Shown: positions 45,799 through 53,765 of the stretch, piece after piece
Layout: each line of letters starts with the position of its first letter
How positions within the stretch are numbered: the stretch's first letter is position 1
NCBI GenBank assembly: GCA_000721375.1
Contig: JOGW01000012.1
Coordinates: 372,001-436,000, forward strand
Origin: Streptomyces sp. NRRL B-3428
GTDB lineage: Bacteria > Actinomycetota > Actinomycetes > Streptomycetales > Streptomycetaceae
Direction: 5' to 3'
Length of the DNA stretch: 64,000 nucleotides
Position numbers and translations under genes: made by a program
The notes under the pieces: generated by a model
The model's input: only the letters and a program-made list of their open reading frames with translations
Databases searched by the model: none
What the model was told of the DNA's origin: nothing

Positions 45799-46785
45799 TC
45801 ATTCGTCCCGCCCGGCCCTCAGCTTCCCGGGCAGCCACTTCAGTTGTACGGCCTGCTGGTACGGGCCGCCGCCCTCGTGGCCGTTGAACTCGTAGATCTC
45901 GATGGACTTGTCCCGGCCCGCATACGCGTTGAAGGCCCCGAACACCGTCGACGGCGGGCAGGTCTGGTCCTCCAGCGCGGTGGAGAACAGGGCGGGCGCC
46001 TCGGCCCGGGCCGCGAAATGCACACCGTCGAAGTAGGAGAGCGTGCGCAGCACGTCGTTCTTGTCGGCCCGCCGCGCCTGCAGATAGCCGCCGATCTCGC
46101 GGTAAGGCATCCGGTCGGTGAGCGTGATGGCCCGCGGGTAGTCGCACAGGAACGGCACGTCGGGGGCGACCGCCACCAGGTCCGGTACGAGCCCGGCGAC
46201 GGCTATCGTCAGTCCGCCGCCCTGGCTGACACCGGTCACCGCGACGCGCGACGCGTCGACAAGAGGATGCGCACGTGCGGCTTCGACGGCCCGTACCGCA
46301 TCGGTCATCAGACGCCGGTAGTAGTAGTCGTGCGGGTCCTCGATACCGCGGGTCATGTAGCCGGGATACGCGGGACCGCTGCCCACCGGGTCGGGCGTAC
46401 GGCCCTCGGCCCAGCCGCCGCTGCCCTGCCCGCGCGAGTCCATCACGAAGTGCGCGAAGCCCGCCGAGGCCCACAGGAGATGCATATGGGGAAGGCCGCG
46501 TCCGCCGCCGTATCCGATGTACTCCACTACCGCGGGCAGCGGTTCGCGCGCACCGGCCGGAAGGACCAGCCATCCCTTGACGGAATGCCCGCCGAAACCG
46601 GCGAAGGTCACATCGAACACCTCGACCCCGCTGAGCCCGGTGTCCACCGGCTCGAAACGCGCGCCGAGATCGTGCTCACGTGTTTCCGCGAGGGATTTCG
46701 CCCAGAATTCATCGAAATCGGCGGGCGCGGGCAACGCCGCGCGATAGGTGCGGAGTTCAGCGATCGGCATATCGAACAAAGCCAT
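45799..46785 (-). CDS. AXE1-family acetylxylan esterase / cephalosporin-C deacetylase
   Basis: This 328-aa alpha/beta-hydrolase of carbohydrate esterase family 7 type has the RGQG motif in FVMDSRGQGSGGW, a GxSxG nucleophile motif GVSQGG (Ser), and the C-terminal ENGHEG-type motif as FNGHEGGG carrying the His. It removes acetyl groups from xylo-oligosaccharides or short esters in the cytoplasm, as no signal is visible. The internal ATG (MALFDMPIAEL) was taken over an earlier one at 46812. It is divergent from gnd. Confidence 0.91.
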   Translation of the reverse strand: MALFDMPIAELRTYRAALPAPADFDEFWAKSLAETREHDLGARFEPVDTGLSGVEVFDVTFAGFGGHSVKGWLVLPAGAREPLPAVVEYIGYGGGRGLPHMHLLWASAGFAHFVMDSRGQGSGGWAEGRTPDPVGSGPAYPGYMTRGIEDPHDYYYRRLMTDAVRAVEAARAHPLVDASRVAVTGVSQGGGLTIAVAGLVPDLVAVAPDVPFLCDYPRAITLTDRMPYREIGGYLQARRADKNDVLRTLSYFDGVHFAARAEAPALFSTALEDQTCPPSTVFGAFNAYAGRDKSIEIYEFNGHEGGGPYQQAVQLKWLPGKLRAGRDE

Positions 46786-46901
46786 GCGGGAAACACTCCC
46801 CCAGCTGATCATCGGACAGGCTGTCGGGAAGATATCGCAGTGCTCCGAGTAATACTTGCGTCACTGCAGCACTTCCCACGACAGGCCCAGGAGCTACCGG
46901 C

Positions 46902-48341
46902 ATGAGCACTTCAGCCCAGATCGGCGTCACGGGACTTGCGGTCATGGGCCGCAACCTCGCCCGGAATTTCGCGCGCAACGGCTACTCCGTCGCCGTGCAC
47001 AACCGCACCGCGGCCAAGACCCGCGCGCTGGTCGAGGAGTTCGGGGACGAGGGGACCTTTGTCGCCGCCGAGACGGCCGAGGAGTTCGTCGCCGCCCTGG
47101 AGCGCCCGCGCCGGCTGGTCATCATGGTCAAGGCCGGTGAGCCGACCGACGCGGTGATCCGCGAGTTCGCCCCGCTCCTGGAGCCCGGCGACATGATCAT
47201 CGATGGCGGCAACGCGCACTTCGCGGACACCCGCCGCCGCGAGAAGGAACTGCGCGAGCAGGGCCTGCACTTCGTCGGCACCGGTGTCTCCGGCGGCGAG
47301 GAGGGCGCGCTGCTCGGCCCGAGCATCATGCCCGGCGGCTCGGTGGAGTCGTACGCCACGCTCGGCCCGATGCTGGAGAAGATCTCCGCGAAGGCCGCCG
47401 ACGGCACCCCGTGCGTCACGCACTGCGGCCCCGACGGCGCAGGGCACTTCGTGAAGATGGTGCACAACGGCATCGAGTACGCCGACATGCAGCTCATCGC
47501 CGAGGCGTACCACCTGCTGCGGTCCGTCGCGGGCTACGAGCCGGCCGAGATCGCGGACATCTTCCGCACCTGGAACCGGGGCCGCCTCGACTCGTATCTC
47601 ATCGAGATCACCGCCGAGGTCCTGTCCCACGTGGATGCGGCCACCGGCAAGCCCTTCGTGGACGTGGTCCAGGACCAGGCCGAGCAGAAGGGCACCGGCC
47701 GCTGGACCGTGCAGATCGCGCTCGACCTGGGTGTGCCGGTCTCGGGCATCGCCGAGGCGGTCTTCGCGCGCTCCCTCTCCGGCCACACCGAGCTGCGCGA
47801 GGCCTCGCGCGAACTCGCCGGCCCCTCGGTGACGCCGCTCGCCGACGCCGAGAAGGCCGCCTTCGCCGACAAGGTCGAGCAGGCGCTCTACGCGTCCAAG
47901 ATCGTCTCGTACACGCAGGGCTTCCACGAGATCCAGGCGGGCTCCGAGGAGTACGACTGGAACATCGACCTGGGCGCGGTGGCCGCGATCTGGCGCGGCG
48001 GCTGCATCATCCGCGCTGCCTTCCTGGACCGTATCCGCGCGGCCTACGACGCCCGCGCCGATCTGCCGTCGCTGCTGCCCGACAAGGGCTTCGCCGAGGA
48101 GATCGCCACGGCGCAGGACGACTGGCGCGCGGTGCTCGTGGCGGCCACCCAGCAGGGTGTGCCGACCCCGGGCTTCTCGGCGGCGCTCGCCTACTACGAC
48201 GCGCTGCGCGCGGAGCGGCTGCCGGCGGCGCTGACGCAGGGGCAGCGGGACTTCTTCGGCGCGCACACCTACCGGCGCACCGACCGCGAGGGCTCGTTCC
48301 ACACGCTGTGGGGCGGGGACCGGTCGGAGGTCTCGGCCTGA
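46902..48341 (+). CDS. gnd: 6-phosphogluconate dehydrogenase (NADP+, decarboxylating)
   Basis: This 479-aa oxidative pentose phosphate enzyme oxidises and decarboxylates 6-phosphogluconate to ribulose 5-phosphate, making NADPH. Visible motifs include GVTGLAVMGRNLARNFA (Rossmann), VHNRTAAKT, IIDGGNAHFADT, GVSGGEEGALLGPSIMPGG with the catalytic region, MVHNGIEYADMQ and GTGRWTVQ. The length is that of the dimeric long form. It has AGGAG 8 bp upstream and is followed by a strong hairpin. It is divergent from the acetylxylan esterase gene. Confidence 0.96.
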   Translation: MSTSAQIGVTGLAVMGRNLARNFARNGYSVAVHNRTAAKTRALVEEFGDEGTFVAAETAEEFVAALERPRRLVIMVKAGEPTDAVIREFAPLLEPGDMIIDGGNAHFADTRRREKELREQGLHFVGTGVSGGEEGALLGPSIMPGGSVESYATLGPMLEKISAKAADGTPCVTHCGPDGAGHFVKMVHNGIEYADMQLIAEAYHLLRSVAGYEPAEIADIFRTWNRGRLDSYLIEITAEVLSHVDAATGKPFVDVVQDQAEQKGTGRWTVQIALDLGVPVSGIAEAVFARSLSGHTELREASRELAGPSVTPLADAEKAAFADKVEQALYASKIVSYTQGFHEIQAGSEEYDWNIDLGAVAAIWRGGCIIRAAFLDRIRAAYDARADLPSLLPDKGFAEEIATAQDDWRAVLVAATQQGVPTPGFSAALAYYDALRAERLPAALTQGQRDFFGAHTYRRTDREGSFHTLWGGDRSEVSA

Positions 48342-48383
48342 ACCGGGTTCTCCCGTACGCGCGGTGAACCGGGTTCTTCCGTA
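48339..48383. repeat. Two 19-bp direct repeats at the end of gnd
   Basis: The sequences at 48339-48357 and 48365-48383 match at 18 of 19 positions (core gaaccgggttct). Each contains an 11-bp gaaccgggttc inverted repeat. The first overlaps the gnd stop codon. They precede the terminator and may be remnants of duplication or a protein-binding pair. Confidence 0.7.
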
Positions 48384-48391
48384 AGCAAGTT

Positions 48392-48424
48392 GAGGGGCGG
48401 CAGCCGTTGCGGCTGCCGCCCCTC
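48392..48424. terminator. Intrinsic terminator hairpin after gnd
   Basis: A perfect 15-bp stem (48392-48406 with 48410-48424) has a 3-nt loop, ttg. It lies 50 bp after the gnd stop, between gnd and the convergent small Pro-rich gene, so it can act in both directions. Confidence 0.9.
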
Positions 48425-48492
48425 GGCGTGTCATGTCGACCGCCGGCGTGTCATTTCGAATCAACCGGCGCGCCATTTCGACCACTGACGTC

Positions 48493-48708
48493 TCACATCG
48501 GTCCGGGCTGCGGCTCGGGCTCCGGCACCGGCTCACGGCCCGGCGGCTGCGGAACCGGCGAAGGCGACGGCTGCGGCGCGGGCTCGGGGTGCGGGAACGG
48601 GTCGGGCAGCGGGCCCGGGTCCGGCGGTGGTCCCGGACGGCCGGGGTCCGGCGGATACGGACCGGGGGTGGGCCCCGGCCCGACAGGGTCGGGGTACGGG
48701 TGCGTCAT
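48493..48708 (-). CDS. Small proline-rich protein (71 aa)
   Basis: This short gene has a textbook ribosome-binding site, AGGAGG with a 6-bp spacer to the ATG. The product is about half Pro, starting MTHPYPDPVGPGPTPGPYPP and continuing as Pro-Asp/Glu/Gln repeats to PQPGPM. It has no signal peptide or membrane segment. It is probably disordered and could bind SH3/WW-like or polyanion-binding partners, but no function is known to me. It ends 69 bp from the terminator and is 95 bp downstream of the F420-type oxidoreductase gene. Confidence 0.72.
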   Translation of the reverse strand: MTHPYPDPVGPGPTPGPYPPDPGRPGPPPDPGPLPDPFPHPEPAPQPSPSPVPQPPGREPVPEPEPQPGPM

Positions 48709-48803
48709 GGTGATCCTCCTAGGGGACGGAGGCCCTTTCCTGTCCACTGTCTCCCCGCACGCGTTCCCGCGCCCGGGGAACCCACTCGCGCCGGGCTCGG
48801 CGC

Positions 48804-49244
48804 CTACGCCGCCTTGCGTGTCAGGCGTACGACGGGGATGTCCCGGTCGGTCTTCTTACGGTAGGAGGCGTACTGCGGGAACAGTTCGACGAGCGAGGGC
48901 CAGACCCGCTCCTTCTCCTCGGCACTGAGCGTCTCGGCCGTGGCGTCGAAACGCTCGGTCTCCACCTGCAGCCTGACCTCGGGGTTGGCCTGCAGGTTCA
49001 GGTACCACAGGGGGTGCCGGTCGGAGCCTCCGTTGGAACCCACGAGCAGATAGTCCTCCCCGTCGCGCCCGTACATCAGCACGGTGCGGCGCCAAAGACC
49101 GCTCTTGCGGCCCTGGTAGTCGAGCAGCAGACAGGGCACGCCCATCATGGACGTGCCCTTGGTCCCGCCGGACTCCTCGTACTGCTTCGCCTGCTTGGCC
49201 ACCCAGTCGGCCGGGGTGACGATCACGTCTTGACTGTCCGTCAT
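48804..49244 (-). CDS. Deazaflavin (F420)-dependent nitroreductase-family protein
   Basis: This 146-aa protein is of the split-barrel Ddn type. It has the conserved GVPCLLLDYQGRKSG and RRTVLMYGRDGEDYLLVGSN, and HPLWYLNLQANPEV, which form the deazaflavin site in the family. The mycobacterial relative Ddn reduces nitroimidazoles and quinones using F420H2. The ATG has GAGGAGCAGGAC upstream. A putative NADPH:F420 reductase is encoded 1.2 kb away (50411-51106), which fits an F420-using strain. Confidence 0.9.
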   Translation of the reverse strand: MTDSQDVIVTPADWVAKQAKQYEESGGTKGTSMMGVPCLLLDYQGRKSGLWRRTVLMYGRDGEDYLLVGSNGGSDRHPLWYLNLQANPEVRLQVETERFDATAETLSAEEKERVWPSLVELFPQYASYRKKTDRDIPVVRLTRKAA

Positions 49245-49269
49245 GTCCTGCTCCTCGTCGTCGCGTACC

Positions 49270-49300
49270 GCTCGTCGCTCGTCGCTCGTCGCTCGTCGCT
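49270..49300. repeat. Tandem 7-bp repeat upstream of the Ddn-like gene
   Basis: Four perfect copies of gctcgtc plus a partial copy occupy 49270-49300, about 26 bp upstream of the Ddn-like start. The repeat lies in the leader or promoter region, so copy-number change could alter expression. Other short repeats (gtcaccac-type) occur just beyond it. Confidence 0.9.
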
Positions 49301-49377
49301 GGCGTCCGGGTCAACGCGCAGTTCTCGCGGGAACTTCCGCCGTCACCACCCGGTGGCCGTCACCACGTTGCGGGCCG

Positions 49378-49722
49378 TCACCACTTGGCGGGATCGGCCT
49401 CGACCGCGGCCTTCGCCGCATCGAGGAGTTCCGCCGACGCGGCGGGCGCCTCGTCGGGGTGCTTGGCGGCCCAGCGCACCACGTAGGGGCACAGCGGCGC
49501 CACGGCGAAGCCCTCGCGCGCGGCGATCGCGTACAGCTCGCGTGCGAGCGAGCCCGCGATGCCCTGCCCTTCGTGGGCGGGCTCCACGACGGTGTGCACC
49601 GGTACGAGTGCGGGCTGGGGCTCGTCGAGGACGAAGTACTGGATGTGGCCGAGGACTTCACCTTCGGCGCGGGCCTCGAGCCGGCCCTTCAGCCGGTCGT
49701 CGACGATCTCGGTGTCTGCCAT
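49378..49722 (-). CDS. Small GNAT-like acetyltransferase (YjdJ-type)
   Basis: This 114-aa single-domain GNAT protein of the short YjdJ/NATD1 type has a shortened acetyl-CoA loop EPAHEGQGIAGSLARELY, preceded by LVPVHTVV. It ends APLCPYVVRWAAKHPD with a helical tail. Substrates are unknown for this type. The ATG (MADTEIVDD) has a poor ribosome-binding site, and a Met two codons earlier is also possible. It is upstream of the Ddn-like gene on the same strand. Confidence 0.88.
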   Translation of the reverse strand: MADTEIVDDRLKGRLEARAEGEVLGHIQYFVLDEPQPALVPVHTVVEPAHEGQGIAGSLARELYAIAAREGFAVAPLCPYVVRWAAKHPDEAPAASAELLDAAKAAVEADPAKW

Positions 49723-49779
49723 GGGCACCAGTCTGCCAACCCCGCCGTGAGGTGTCCCGCGCAGGCGGTGCGCCGGAGG

Positions 49780-50211
49780 TCAGACCCCGGCCACGGGCAC
49801 CCGCGCCTGCGGGCTGCGCAGCTGGTCCGAACCCGGGACGGGCGCGGAGGCGTCGTCCCCCAGCTCCACGATGCGGTTGTCCGCGTCCACGTGGACGACC
49901 GCGGGGCGCAGCGCACGGGCCTCGGCGTCGTCGACCTGGGCGTAACTGATCAGAATGACCAGGTCGCCGGGGTGCACGAGATGAGCGGCGGCGCCGTTGA
50001 TCCCGATGACGCCCGAGCCGGGCTCGCCCTCGATCACATACGTCTCAAGGCGCGCGCCATTGGTGATGTCGACGATGTGCACGAGCTCACCGGGCAGCAG
50101 ATCGGCCGCGGCCATCAGCTCGGCGTCGACCGTCACGGATCCCACGTAGTGCAGGTCCGCCTGGGTCACCGTGGCGCGATGAATCTTGCTCTTGAACATG
50201 GTGCGCAGCAT
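49780..50211 (-). CDS. panD: Aspartate 1-decarboxylase proenzyme
   Basis: This 143-aa pyruvoyl-dependent enzyme makes beta-alanine for pantothenate/CoA. The self-cleavage site Gly24-Ser25 lies in YVGSVTVD. It starts [20 protein letters not shown], with the conserved Lys9, and [10 protein letters not shown] holds the active-site Arg/Tyr region. [14 protein letters not shown] completes the fold. AGGAG lies 7 bp upstream. The C-terminal tail of about 28 residues after the fold is Pro/Val-rich and longer than in E. coli. It is divergent from the F420 reductase gene. Confidence 0.96.
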   Translation of the reverse strand: MLRTMFKSKIHRATVTQADLHYVGSVTVDAELMAAADLLPGELVHIVDITNGARLETYVIEGEPGSGVIGINGAAAHLVHPGDLVILISYAQVDDAEARALRPAVVHVDADNRIVELGDDASAPVPGSDQLRSPQARVPVAGV

Positions 50212-50353
50212 GAAGCTACTCCTGGGGGTCGGCTACCTGCCTGCGTTTTCGCAGGTCAAGTGCGATTGGCCAGCCTACCGCCCGGGGCGTTTCGGGGCCG
50301 TGACGGCCGTCACTGCGGAGTCGTTGAGCCGGCCACGGATATTTGTCATACCG

Positions 50354-50365
50354 AACCGACCGGTT
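50354..50365. promoter_or_regulatory. TetR-type operator candidate (12-bp palindrome)
   Basis: The sequence aaccgaccggtt is a perfect 5+2+5 palindrome 45 bp before the F420 reductase start. It is embedded in an AT-richer patch (ggtttagttttatga). It resembles common TetR-family operators. The TetR gene is second in the operon that begins here, so autoregulation is likely. Confidence 0.6.
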
Positions 50366-50410
50366 TAGTTTTATGAACAGAAACGGCTCCCACCCTGGAA
50401 AGGGACACAC

Positions 50411-51106
50411 ATGCGCTACGCAGTTCTCGGCACCGGTAGCGTCGGCCGGACCATCGCCGCCAAACTCGCCTCTCTCGGTCACCAGGTGGCCATCGGCACC
50501 CGCGACCCCAAGGCCACACTCGGTCGCACCGAGCCCGACACCATGGGGAACCCGCCGTTCGCCCAGTGGCAGTCCGGGCACGAGGAGGTCCGCCTGGAGA
50601 CGTTCGCCGACGCTGCCGCGTGGAGCGACACGATCGTCAACACCACCTCGGGGACGGCCAGTCTGCAGGCGCTTGAGGCCGCGGGGGCGGACAACCTTGC
50701 GGGCAAGCTCGTCATCGACATCGCCAACCCGCTCGACTTCTCGCAGGGTTTCCCCTCGCTGAACCCGGTCAACACCGACAGCCTCGGTGAGCAGATCCAG
50801 CGGACCTTCCCGCAGGCGCGGGTCGTCAAGACGCTCAACACCATGACCGCGGCGGTCATGGTCGAGCCGTCGCGGGTGGCGGGCGAGCACACCGTGTTCG
50901 TCTCCGGAGACGATGCCGGCGCGAAGGCCGCGGTCACCGGACTCCTGGTGTCCTTCGGCTGGTCCGAGGGCAGTGTGATCGACCTCGGCGGGATCGAGAC
51001 CGCCCGCGCTGCGGAGATGCTGCTGCCGATCTGGCTGCGGCTGAGGGGGGCGTTCGGGCACGCCGACTTCAACTTCCACGTCGTCGGCGCCCGGCCCGCC
51101 GCATGA
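50411..51106 (+). CDS. NADPH-dependent F420 reductase-like oxidoreductase
   Basis: This 231-aa Rossmann protein has VLGTGSVGRTIAAKLASLGH and GTRDPKATLGRTEP for NADP(H) binding, and VIDIANPLDFSQGFPSL, characteristic of the F420-reductase/NADP-oxidoreductase coenzyme family. VKTLNTMTAAVMVEPS and AEMLLPIWLRL are also typical. It may recycle F420H2 for Ddn-like enzymes, though many actinobacterial members have unproven cofactor use. GGAAAGG precedes the ATG. Its stop overlaps the TetR gene (ATGA), forming a regulator-target pair. Confidence 0.88.
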   Translation: MRYAVLGTGSVGRTIAAKLASLGHQVAIGTRDPKATLGRTEPDTMGNPPFAQWQSGHEEVRLETFADAAAWSDTIVNTTSGTASLQALEAAGADNLAGKLVIDIANPLDFSQGFPSLNPVNTDSLGEQIQRTFPQARVVKTLNTMTAAVMVEPSRVAGEHTVFVSGDDAGAKAAVTGLLVSFGWSEGSVIDLGGIETARAAEMLLPIWLRLRGAFGHADFNFHVVGARPAA

Positions 51107-51768
51107 CCGTGCCGGGCCGAGGCGAGGCGAGCACAGACGGACAGAGCACAGACGGACCGAACGCAGACGGACCGAGCACAGGCGGCCGCGGCGCGGGGCG
51201 GCCGCGCTCGCCCGAGAAGGACACCGCGATCCTCAAGGCGGCGCTCGAGCTGCTCGGTTCGCACGGCTACACACGGATGAGCCTGAGTCAGGTGGCCGAA
51301 GCGGCACAGGTCAGCAAGTCCACCATCCACCTGCGGTGGAAGACGAAGGCCGATCTGCTCACGGCGGCCCTCGCGGCTCTCCGTATGGCCGACGCTCCGC
51401 CAGCGAGCGGTGACACCCGCACCGAACTCACCGCGATCCTGGAGGACTTCGCCGCCACGGTGGAACGGGTACGGGGCATGGCGCTGATCGGCACCTGTCT
51501 GGCCGAGGAGGCGCACACTCCCGAACTGCTCACGCTGCTCAGGGAGCGCACGGTCCTGCCCCGCCGGGCCCTGCTCCGCCACGTGCTCGAACAGGCCCTG
51601 GAACAGGGCGAGATCCGTGCGGACGCAGACCTGGAGGCCGCGGTCTCCGCGCTGCTCGGCCCGTACTACGCGGACTACATGGCGGGCAGTGCACCCCGCT
51701 CCGGCTGGGCGGGCACCGCGGTCGATCTGGTGTTGGCAGGTCTGCGGCCGAAGCGGGAACAGGGCTAG
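51103..51768 (+). CDS. TetR-family transcriptional regulator
   Basis: This 221-aa repressor has a low-complexity N-terminal tail (TDGQSTDGPNADGPSTGG) made by short repeats. A TetR HTH follows (about 35-80) with SLSQVAEAAQVSKSTIHLRW, and then a helical ligand-binding domain that ends LVLAGLRPK. It overlaps the F420 reductase gene by ATGA and likely binds the palindrome at 50354-50365. The inducer is unknown. Confidence 0.92.
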   Translation: MTVPGRGEASTDGQSTDGPNADGPSTGGRGAGRPRSPEKDTAILKAALELLGSHGYTRMSLSQVAEAAQVSKSTIHLRWKTKADLLTAALAALRMADAPPASGDTRTELTAILEDFAATVERVRGMALIGTCLAEEAHTPELLTLLRERTVLPRRALLRHVLEQALEQGEIRADADLEAAVSALLGPYYADYMAGSAPRSGWAGTAVDLVLAGLRPKREQG

Positions 51769-51855
51769 GGCGTCTCTTTTAGATCTTGCCGGCCACGCAT
51801 GGGGTTCTGCTGCGTCCGCCGAAGCGGGGTCGAACGCTCGCCCCAGTGGCGTGAC

Positions 51856-52560
51856 TCAGACGCGCCACACCTCGGCCGCTGCGAGGAACGCCGACGACGA
51901 CGGGCGTTGCGGAGTTCCTCCCAGACTGATCTCGCCGGGCTGGACACGGCCGTCGACGCGGGCCTGGGCTCGTCCGCACGGGCCGAGCACCAGGCTCAGG
52001 CTGTGTTCCACGTCGGCCAACGGGAACCGGTCGGTGGCGAAGGCGCGCCGGTCGAGCACCTCGGCCATGTGCACGTCGATCCCTCCGCCCCGGGCCTGCA
52101 GCCCGGACGCGAGGTCGAGCCGGACCTGGACCGCGGACCGGTGGAAGCGGGGGGCGGACCAGGGCAGGCCGTCGAGTTCGGGGAAATGGCGGACGAAGTG
52201 ATCGGCCAGCCAGAGTGCGAGGTGCGGGTCCTCCCCGACGACCCGCACTCCCTCCGGCCGCCACAGCACGATGACGTTGCCCGCGCCGTGAGTGGACCAC
52301 TGCACCTGCCAAGTGGAGATGTAGGCCGTGCACGATCCTGACGGATCGAAGAGCTGGAGGCCCGGGTTCGCACCGACGAGGATCGGCTTGCGCAGTGCGG
52401 GATCGCTGTCCGGAGTCTCTCCGACGGCCGACGCCGGGGTGGCGCCGGCCAGAAGGCCCATCGCACCGAGGGCGGCGCCCATGCGCTCCATGCCGCGTCG
52501 GCTGACGACGGCGGAAGGCCGGCCGGGGTCGGGGTTCGCAGGTGTTCGATCGGAGCTCAA
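51856..52560 (-). CDS. Tat-exported hypothetical protein
   Basis: This 234-aa protein starts with TTG, preceded by GAGGAGG 4 bp upstream, a strong and start-deciding site. It has a Tat signal, SRRGMERMGAALGAMGLLAG, with cleavage near ASA. The mature part has KPILVGANPGLQLFDPSGS, VIVLWRPEGVRVVGEDPHLA and HFPELDGLPW, a globular beta-rich sequence of unknown family. It is divergent from the ArsR-like gene with about 125 bp between starts, so the regulator may control it. Confidence 0.75.
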   Translation of the reverse strand: MSSDRTPANPDPGRPSAVVSRRGMERMGAALGAMGLLAGATPASAVGETPDSDPALRKPILVGANPGLQLFDPSGSCTAYISTWQVQWSTHGAGNVIVLWRPEGVRVVGEDPHLALWLADHFVRHFPELDGLPWSAPRFHRSAVQVRLDLASGLQARGGGIDVHMAEVLDRRAFATDRFPLADVEHSLSLVLGPCGRAQARVDGRVQPGEISLGGTPQRPSSSAFLAAAEVWRV

Positions 52561-52685
52561 GGCGCCTCCTCGGTCGTGGTCGCACGGTCGCGGACCACCA
52601 TCCGGTGGGGGCGGCGGCGAGTTCCATGCATTCGAAGCCCTTCGAATCCATCGGCCCGTCCCGACCGCGATGGGACACTCCCGGG

Positions 52686-53765
52686 ATGGCGATGAGGGTG
52701 CAGCTGGACGCACGGGCTTGGAGCAGGTCTCGGTTCGCCACGTCTGCGGCCGTGGAGGTACTCGGTGTGCTGCGGCATCGCGGCCGGCATCCGGCCGCTC
52801 ACGCACGGCAGTGGTACGCCCGTGCCCGGCGGGCACTGCCTCCGGGGCAACTGGCGCTCCTTGAAGCGCTGGTGCCCACCGATCACAGCAACGCCCCGGA
52901 TTTCCTGACACCTGCGCCGCGCCACGGCGAGTCGATGCAGGAGGTGGCGGCCCGCATCGCGGCGACCCCGGGCGAGGAGGTCGACTACCAACTCGACATC
53001 GCGATCCGCGGTCGGCGCGTGTGGCCCCATGTCCTCGCGCTGTATCAGAGCGAGGCAGCCTACGAGCGGTGGCGGCGACCGATGCCCCCCGCGCTCGAAA
53101 TGGCGGCGAGCGAGGGCGGTGCCGCCGTGGCGACGGCTGCCGCTGCGGCGATGGCGACCCTGTTCGAGTCTGCGCTGGCACCGGACTGGCCGCGGGTCCG
53201 AGCGGTGCTGGACGCCGACATCAGCAACCGTGCCGACCGGATGGCCACGCAAGGCGCAGGCACGGTGCTCGGCGATCTCGGTGAGCGGATGGAGTGGACG
53301 GGCACCGAGCTCGTACTGGAGCGCCCCTACTCCGGGATCATCGACTGGGCCGACGAGGGGGTGCTCTTCGTCCCGGCCACGACGCATGTCGGACCGGTGC
53401 TGTTCGCTGCCGAACATCCGCACCCGCCCGTGCTGTTCTACCGGGCGCGCGGCATCGGCGCCCTCGGGGAGCGCCCGGCGGGCGTGGCGGAATCAGCCCT
53501 GGCGGGACTCGTGGGCGTGACCAGGGCCGCGCTGCTCACGACGCTCGACGTGCCCGCCTCGACAGTCGAGTTGAGCCGGAGGACCGGCTGGAGCAGCGCG
53601 ACCGTGTCGTATCACCTCGGCATTCTGCTGCGGGCAGGACTGGTCGACCGGTGCCGCCGAGGTCGCGTCGTCCGCTATGCGAGGACCGGCCTCGGGACGG
53701 CGCTCGCGACATCATCGGCGGAGGACCGGATGTCCCGTGCCGCGGGGCCGCCCCTCAGGGTCTGA
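52686..53765 (+). CDS. ArsR-like winged-helix regulator with N-terminal DUF5937-type domain
   Basis: This 359-aa protein's C-terminal part (about 285-345) is an ArsR-type winged helix: LDVPASTVELSRRTGWSSAT followed by VSYHLGILLRAGLVDRCRRG and RVVRYART. The long N-terminal part starts RVQLDARAWSRSRFATSAAV and resembles the Streptomyces DUF5937 regulators, though this is by memory. No metal-binding Cys pair is seen. The ATG at 52686 has no clear ribosome-binding site, and the next ATG (52692) is as good. Its end overlaps the liv operon's last gene by 11 bp. Confidence 0.85.
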   Translation: MAMRVQLDARAWSRSRFATSAAVEVLGVLRHRGRHPAAHARQWYARARRALPPGQLALLEALVPTDHSNAPDFLTPAPRHGESMQEVAARIAATPGEEVDYQLDIAIRGRRVWPHVLALYQSEAAYERWRRPMPPALEMAASEGGAAVATAAAAAMATLFESALAPDWPRVRAVLDADISNRADRMATQGAGTVLGDLGERMEWTGTELVLERPYSGIIDWADEGVLFVPATTHVGPVLFAAEHPHPPVLFYRARGIGALGERPAGVAESALAGLVGVTRAALLTTLDVPASTVELSRRTGWSSATVSYHLGILLRAGLVDRCRRGRVVRYARTGLGTALATSSAEDRMSRAAGPPLRV

